A stretch of 64,000 nucleotides of DNA, taken from the NCBI GenBank assembly GCA_022495995.1, contig JAFEMH010002551.1:124001-188000 (forward strand), read 5' to 3'. Below the pieces are notes generated by a model. It did no database searches and was not told where the DNA came from. It saw nothing but the letters and a program-made list of their open reading frames with translations. This document shows, piece after piece, positions 57,791-64,000 of the stretch (position 1 is its first letter; every line of letters begins with the position of its first letter). A program made the position numbers and the translations under genes. This DNA comes from Adenophora triphylla var. japonica (lineage: Eukaryota > Streptophyta > Magnoliopsida > Asterales > Campanulaceae).

Positions 57791-58703
57791 TGTTCGAAAT
57801 TTCTGAACATGGAGGGAGGAGAATGCAACAATATGCTTTCAACTAACTGAACTCTCTAATACTTGATTGCTTGAATGATTTGGATTATGTAAACTGACAT
57901 TCTAGGAGTGTATTTATAGTTTTCAAAGAGTCACAGGTACCTGTTGGGTAATAGGCATAATTTAATCAAGGTGAATCTGGATCGTCCGATCGCACCCGAT
58001 CGATGAACCAGATTCAACGAACCGACCCGAATCAGTGCCAATGGGTACATCCGTACCGACCTCCACCTGTACGAAGGGTCACGGACTAACCATATTCATG
58101 TACAGATCCAATCCGCGGATGGGACCCGAACCAGCCCTAAACTGGCCGAGTCAATCCCACACCAAACCCGGTCCAACCCAATCTGATCGAACCATGCCAC
58201 GAACCGAACCAACTACCGTCAAAAGTTTAAGGCTCCAATAGCTCCTAGCGACGAGCGCACGTGCAAAGTGCTCCCTAAAACACCCAATAAGCCATTCGCG
58301 CCGCTTCAATGTTGTGGAGTAATTTTGGACTAGTCCAAAATTAGCATAATTGGGTCAATACTTGCATGGTTGGCCTAATGCTCCACTAGGTTGCATGGTA
58401 TGGAGGATACCACTTGATTGTTACCTCCTTCAAGTGGATGAGTTAAAAAACTCTCCTACCTTTTGGTTTCTAGGCAATGTGAGATATGGCATTCCATATT
58501 CACAAACTCTTCATAAACCCATTTCAAATTACATACTTTGAGCATTAATTTTCCATTCACCACAAATTGGTTTTGAGAAAATAAATATATCACGTTAATA
58601 TACTCCAAATGTAGATTATAAATATGTAATTTATTTTTCATTTACATAAAATGAAAATACATTTAATTTCGGTCAATTATTGGTCAAATCAATATTTCCA
58701 ACA
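57791..58703 (-). mobile_element. 3' LTR of the copia element
   Basis: On minus it opens TGTTGGAAATATT and its far end on plus reads TGTTCGAAATTTC, an inverted pair. A TATA box (CTATAAATACAC on minus, near 57910-57921) is present. The 57950-58230 part is GC-richer and has repeated CCGA/GGGT words. Confidence 0.8.
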
Positions 58704-59134
58704 ATCTCCCACATGAATGACAATTAATGCATGCATGAATGCAGATTCGTTCAGAAATTCCGGCGAACTATTATTGTATTGGGATAGATAGCTTGTGGCC
58801 TTGAATCTTCCCTAGTAAGATATTATCAGATATACTAGCCTTTTAGTAGCGCGATGCTTTGAACCAACTTGACTTTCATTTAGAAGTGGCCCTTATTACT
58901 TCTCACGTATATAGGTGATCTCCTATAAAGAGTATCATGCTACTCCACCACGTAGGTATAGTAGCTATTAAAAGTTTTCTCAACTTAACCTCACCACTGC
59001 TGCAGGTGCGTACACTTGGACTGTTCTAGGAATGAGTATGAAAAGGTTCCAAATGTTTCTACTGAACTCTCAAAACTTAGTTGTCTCTATGAACCAAGGG
59101 CTTGGGATCTCCAATTCTCAAGGTAGAGTGTCCG

Positions 59135-61005
59135 CTAAGAAAGTTGTTTTGCTGTGACATTTAAACCCATTCCTCTTAACAATGTAAATATTTGATCTCT
59201 GCTTATACCTTTAGTAAGCGAATTCGCTAGATTATCCTTTGACTTCACATAATCAACATCGATAATTTCATTAGAGATCAATTGTCTGATAGTATTATGT
59301 CTACGACGTATATGTCTAGACTTACCATTATACATACTACTCTGTGCCCTTCCTATTGCTGACTGACTTTCACAATGTATTGGTACAGCAGACACAGGTT
59401 TATTCCAACAAGGAATATCGTCCAAAAGATTCTTTAGCCACTCAGCTTCTTCTCCAGCTTTGTCTAGGGCTATAAACTCAGATTTCATCGTTGATCGAGC
59501 TATGCAAGTTTGTTTGAAAGATTTTCATGACACCGCTCCTCCACCTATTGTGAAAATATATCAACTTGTGGACTTGGAGTCTTTTGTGTCAGATATCCAA
59601 TTAGCATCACAGTATCCTTCTAATACTGTTGGATATCTTCTATAAAGTAACCCACAATTCATTGTATATTTTAGATACCTCAATACTCTCGTTAAGGATT
59701 TCCAATGATCATTACTGGGATTACTTGTGAACCTACTCAGTTTGCTTATTGAATATGCGATGTCTGGACGTGTACAGTTCGTTAAGTACATTAGACTTTC
59801 AATTATCCTCCTAGCATATTCCAGTTGAGAATCTGGTTCACCGACGTTCTTGACTAAGTGTAGACTCATGTCTATTGGAGTCTTAGCCAGTGGACTGTCA
59901 ATGACATTAAATTTTCGAAGAACATTTTCAAGATAATGGGACTGTGATAGGATTATTCCTTCTGATGTTCTAGAAATCTTTATTCCTAATATAACACCAG
60001 CTAACCCCATATCCTTTATGTCAAAGTTTTTCTTTAACATGGCCTTAGTATTTATGATCAATTCATGAGTACTTCCCATTATCAACATGTCGTCTACATA
60101 AAGACAAAGACAGACTATTACAAATGATTCAGATGTCCCTTTAATGTAGACACACTTGTCAATTCATTTATCTTGAATCCATTTGACAACATTGTTCGGT
60201 CAAATTTCTCATGTCATTGTTTAGGTGCTTATTTTAGTCCGTACAATGTCTTTACAAGTTTATATACCTTTTGCTCTTTTCCAGGAGCAACGAACCCTTC
60301 AGGTTGTTCCATGTAAATCTCTTCATCTAGCTCTCTATTCAAGAAAGTTGTTTTCACGTCCATTTGATGTATCTCAAGGTTATGTGAGAACACGAATGGA
60401 TGTGATCCTCGTAACAGGGGAATATGTATCGAAGAAATCATATCCCTCCTTTTGTTTAAACCCTTTGGCTACCAATCGAGCTTTAAACTTATCAATAGAT
60501 CCATCAGCCTTATACTTCCTTTTAAGGATCCATTTGCAACTCAACGGTTTGCATCCTTTAGAAAGATCAACCAACTCCCAAGTATGATTGTTCATAATGG
60601 ACTCTATTTCACTGTTAATAGCTTCTTTTCAGAACGATGCATTCGAATTGGATAATGCTTGTTTAACAGTTGCAAGTTCGTTTTCTAACATGAAAGAAAG
60701 AAAATCAGGACCAACAGATTTTTCAACTGCCTGGGTCCTTCTTCTTCTACTACTTCTTTATCTTGCGAAGAACCATTTGCAGTTTCATAAGTTCTCTTGT
60801 TAGAACTTATTTCTTTCTGTTCCTTAGAAGGAAAGATATTTTCAAAGAATATAGCATTCCTTAATTCTATCGTCATTCCTTCATTCATATCAGGAATGTC
60901 TGATTTGTGCACTATAAACCGATATGCACTACTATTGTTTGCATATCCTATGAAAATGCAGTCAATCGTCCCGGTGGTTGATCCACCAACAGGGAACGTG
61001 AGCAA
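59135..61005 (-). pseudogene. Copia pol remnant (integrase end, RT, RNase H)
   Basis: From right to left: the end of integrase (CIFIGYANNSSAYRF, 60685-61005); the start of RT ([21 protein letters not shown], 60380-60595); VKTTFLNRELDEEIYMEQPE and YKLVKTLYGLK (60229-60441); the middle and end of RT (60088-59561, [26 protein letters not shown]); and RNase H (59488-59135, MKSEFIALDKAGEEAEWLK, HCESQSAI). Frameshifts separate the pieces, and the catalytic YVDDM region around 60090-60120 falls across a break. It is clearly Ty1/copia and non-functional. Confidence 0.92.
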
Positions 61006-61293
61006 ATTTGAGCCGTAGACTGCAGCAGAAGAACAGATTCTTCACTACAGCACAGCAGTTCCAAATCCCTCAAAATCCCCTATGGTGATATGTGTCTGAT
61101 TTCAAACCAGACACCAGCATGACATTATGTCATATTACAGTTTACAGACAATAAAATAAAATAAAAAAGTCTATGGAAGGAGACAGATTGATATAGCTAA
61201 ATCTCTTGTGAAGACTTGACCGGCTGAGCAGACCTCTTCTCAAATTACAAGGAGTGAAGATTAATATGACAAACCCATAAACTTAAATAAATA

Positions 61294-61485
61294 CTCCCTC
61301 CCGTCCCATAGTAAGTGTAACAGTTGAATTGACATACTTTTGAAGGAATGCTTTTTTTCCTAGTTTGTACACTGCTTGTATCGTGATAAAAATGCACTAA
61401 GATCGTTTCCTCAATTAGAAACACGACACTTAATTAGAAACAAACCAAAAAGGAACGTGAGACATTTATAATGGGACGGAGGGAG
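61294..61485. mobile_element. Stowaway-like MITE
   Basis: Ends CTCCCTCCCGTCCCAT and ATGGGACGGAGGGAG next to TA. Confidence 0.9.
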
Positions 61486-61578
61486 TAAATGATTGGGGTA
61501 GCTGGTTGCTTTTACTAAAAACCAGCCAACCTGGTAGATTTATCAACAAAGAATGGGGATTCCAAGCTGAATATTGTG

Positions 61579-62640
61579 TTACAGAAACCCATTGAAAGTG
61601 AAAACTAAAATGTGCATGAGGAGAGCATTAATGATCATACAAAACCGATTCGTCATCATATTTATCGATGAGCTGCTCACACTAAGCTGCCCTGCATTCA
61701 GCATACTCATCCTTACACTAGTTGAACCTGAGTAAAAAAGATGCATCCCAAAAATGGTCAGATAAAAAGCTTTTCCTCCGGTGGAAAGTTGTGAAGAAAA
61801 AAAAAATAAGCAAGAAAAGAAATCTCACAATCATAGTCAGCCCACCCGATTCGTTGCCTCTCTAAATCATAAACAACGATCTTATCTTTGAGAGTGAGAT
61901 CTGCAGATCAATGAATATTGAATCTGAGAGTTCATCAAGAAAGACACGTGTATCAAACTGCTAGAAAATTGAAAGTGTAATCTTGAGAAGTGTGTGTGAT
62001 ATCTAACCTCCTAGAATATTTACGCCTGGATTTTGAACTTTCTGGAAGCCAATGCACCACACATTATCACCGTCCTGTGATAAAATACAGTAGTTCTTAA
62101 TACTAGTAACTTTTGCACTCCCTCCCCATCTCAGCTCAATATGCAGACTTACTGTTGGGCACGAGCATCAAGGGGGAATTATATAAATTTGAAAGTATTG
62201 TGAGAAAGGTGTTGTGGATATGACAAGTGAGTGCAATTTGCAAGTTGGGACCACAATTTAATTGTGCAAGTATAACAAGTAGGGTAAGGCTAACATAATA
62301 CTCCCTCCGTCCCGAAATGATCTTCCCACTTTTTTCGTTGTTAACAAAGGTACTTTGTGCAATAATTTTAAGTTAAATTAATTATCCTAATGAACATCTG
62401 AATTTTTTTATTGATAGTATTTATAATGGTGCATTAATAAGAAGTTTTAAATTTTCATTATAATAATTAAATTAACTTAAATTTATTGCTCAACGTACCT
62501 TCATGTTAACAATGAAAAAACAGGGAAAGTCATTTTGGGACACAAGGAGTAATAATAAAAGATTTTCATTCTAGGAAATGCGCACATATCAATGACACCC
62601 CCCAAACGGGTAAGTGTGCACATTGAGATGTGCGTGTGTT

Positions 62641-62673
<33 letters not shown>

Positions 62674-63544
62674 TATTGTGTAACACAATACGAGTTAGCC
62701 AATTTATGAGGATATATCCCAAGGCAAGAGTAGCAATAGCGGGAAGAAGTAAAGTCTACTGAGACATTCCTAGAAAGGAGTTTATGAAGAGGCTAGTTTA
62801 GGAACTCACAAAAGATGAGCCAGTTATGAGGTAGTCCACTGGTCTTAAAATCATGGATGCACCACCAGCGAAGTTTAGTGAAACCACAGGAAATATATCA
62901 TTTAAACTGTTCATGAGACATAAGAGGATCCGTAAATTGCCCGTGTACAACCCTAAAATATACTCCCTACATCCCAATATTAAATGTTGCAAGTTGACTT
63001 TTTTGGTCAATTTGGTTGAACTCACAAAAGTAATGGAAATTTAATCATTTTCATGCCATCCTAAAAATGGTTATTGATGCACTAATAGAAACACTATCAA
63101 TAATTATTTTTAGAATTTTATGAAGATAAATAATGTTTCGTGATGTTGGTCAGAGTTCAATCAAGTTGACCAAAAAAATCCAGACACACATTTATTATGA
63201 GATGGAGGGAGCAACCGAATAATCATACCGAGTTTAGAGAATCATACTTGGAGGGTACAACATAACATTGCAAGCCATTGGAAATGACAGGAGTCACTGC
63301 TTGTGCAACAGTGGCATTTATCTGTACAAGTTCACATAATGAACAAAAACTTCAAAACAAATCTACCAATCAAATTTGTGAGCACGAAAAATGGAAAGTA
63401 ATTTACGGTATTGACAAAAGGATCAAATGCTCCTTCCACAAGGTATGACAAAGTTGTTCCAGAATCAATTACGGTGCCTTCGTTGCTAGAGGTCAAAAAC
63501 ACTGCTTCATCAATAGGCAGAACTTGCCCATTGACAGCAATGCT
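61579..63544 (-). CDS. A1 aspartic protease, C-terminal half (last six exons; 5' part outside window)
   Basis: Exons (minus): 63544-63407, 63321-63248, 62906-62810, 62074-62008, 61900-61829, 61727-61579, all GT..AG and in phase to a TAA at 61581-61579. The first exon holds the second catalytic motif IDSGTT ([19 protein letters not shown]). Following exons read [40 protein letters not shown] and [18 protein letters not shown], matching plant pepsin-like proteases of the ASPR1 / aspartic proteinase 36-39 type. The end is serine-rich then hydrophobic (about [13 protein letters not shown]), as in members with a GPI signal. Earlier exons, with the first catalytic Asp, are not in 63545-64000 and must lie further right. 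Introns carry several MITEs. Confidence 0.92.
62118..62640. mobile_element. MITE in a protease intron, split by another MITE
   Basis: The outer ends (CTCCCTCCCCATCTCAG.. and ..CACATTGAGATGTGCG) are partly inverted; the element is interrupted by the MITE at 62301-62549. Confidence 0.6.
62301..62549. mobile_element. Stowaway-like MITE nested in a MITE
   Basis: Ends CTCCCTCCGTCCCGAAA and TTTTGGGACACAAGGAG, flanked by TA. Confidence 0.85.
62644..62672. repeat. CA microsatellite
   Basis: CACACACA run of about 26 bases in a protease intron. Confidence 0.95.
62963..63211. mobile_element. Stowaway-like MITE in a protease intron
   Basis: Ends CTCCCTACATCCCAATA and TATTATGAGATGGAGGGAG, roughly inverted; preceded by TA. 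Confidence 0.8.
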
Positions 63545-63669
63545 CTGTAAATACAAATTGTAATGAGACCTGAAAAATGGGGGTTAAAGGGTCACCTGTT
63601 AACATCTTATCATAAAACTTTCCGAAAATGTTAAAAGCGTACATGGATAATTAAGCAACTAAAATCGTA

Positions 63670-63692
63670 CTCCCTCCGTCCCAAAAAGTAGG
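63670..63692. mobile_element. MITE end remnant
   Basis: CTCCCTCCGTCCCAAAAAGTA after TA; no right end. Confidence 0.45.
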
Positions 63693-63810
63693 GGCATGGA
63701 CCCTGGGCGAGATATCAAAGTCATAAAAGCCCAAGTGAGATGCAAAATTTCACATACACCCACGCTCACATATACCCCTCCTCGCCGCTCTTATATCCAA
63801 AGGTATAAGA

Positions 63811-64000
63811 CTAGCACGCGGGGTCTTAGCTTGATGGTTAGAGTTCATGGCTTCCAACCTGGAGGTCATGGGTTCGATTCCCCCACCAGTGGTTAGAGGG
63901 AATGACATTGCCCTCCTTAGCATAGCTAGGCGCCTCTGTGAAGTGCATCATGGGGGGAGCGGTGAAATGTGTTGATCCCCTAAAAAAAAAAAAAAAAAAA
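63811..64000 (+). mobile_element. tRNA-derived SINE, reaching the window edge
   Basis: The start has an A-box-like TTAGCTTGATGG followed by a B box GGTTCGATTCC at about 63869-63880, the pol III promoter layout of tRNA-derived SINEs. A tRNA-unrelated body follows and an A run starts at about 63981 and reaches the window end. It probably lies in an intron or upstream flank of the protease gene. The exact 5' end is uncertain. Confidence 0.8.

Larger units (their letters stand above)
57791..61012 (-). mobile_element. Ty1/copia retrotransposon, 5'-truncated, minus strand
   Basis: The 3' LTR (57791-58703) is followed on its internal side by a polypurine tract (GTGGGAGAT on minus) and copia pol running right to about 61012. 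Gag, protease and most of integrase are missing, as is the 5' LTR. It lies about 570 bases downstream of the protease gene stop codon. Confidence 0.85.

Noticed and set aside
58035..58241. 68-codon frame in the copia LTR
   Set aside because: Low-complexity Thr/Pro-rich translation of a GC-rich LTR part on the strand opposite to the element; no domain.
63818..63900. A functional tRNA gene
   Set aside because: A- and B-box-like sites are present but no full cloverleaf can be drawn, and a SINE body with an A tail follows.

Overview
The window is nuclear DNA of a flowering plant, most likely a eudicot. This rests on AT-rich intergenic DNA, spliced genes with GT..AG introns, a plant H3.1 histone, a plant poly(A)-binding protein with four RRMs and a C-terminal MLLE domain, a plant A1 aspartic protease, and many plant transposon families (Tat, CRM-like and Tekay-like Ty3 elements, Ty1/copia, TRIM, Helitrons, hAT-like and Stowaway-like MITEs, a Pack-MULE, a tRNA-type SINE). 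I cannot name the species.

Layout. 1-6200: internal part and 3' LTR of LTR element A, with a broken spliced gag-like gene and a strongly repeated AAACCGC motif. 6201-8630: AT-rich DNA with MITEs. 8632-9775: intact H3.1 gene, whose whole block recurs at 45090-46572. 9777-37435: a 5'-truncated Tat-type Ty3 element (B) split by four insertions: a CRM-like element (9866-15420, duplication GCTGA), a Tekay-like element with young LTRs but a decayed interior (15474-23994, duplication GCCTT), a hAT-type element (24435-25307, duplication ACAAGGGG) and a solo LTR on the minus strand (29979-32405, duplication CTACT). After pol, element B has tandem repeats, a spliced antisense gene with its own TATA box, and its 3' LTR. 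37436-45085: MITEs, a TRIM, an array of Helitron 5' ends, a Helitron helicase relic and a long AAT microsatellite. 45090-48574: second H3.1 copy and a minus-strand Helitron. 48929-55189: complete ten-exon PABP gene on the minus strand, with a Pack-MULE carrying a glutamate-receptor fragment in intron 1 and MITEs plus a Helitron in its last intron. 55190-61010: MITEs and a 5'-truncated copia element. 61579-63544: the last six exons of an aspartic protease gene (minus). The window ends in a SINE.

Only three host loci look functional: two H3.1 genes, PABP, and the 3' part of the protease. Everything else is layered mobile DNA. The most unusual signal is short-motif structure in the LTRs: AAACCGC in element A, GGGCG-AC-CGCCC palindromes shared by the CRM-like and Tekay-like LTRs, a hairpin tandem array in the Tekay-like LTR, a series of different short perfect inverted repeats in the solo LTR, and CTCGGC/GACGAGG enrichment in the 3' part of element B.
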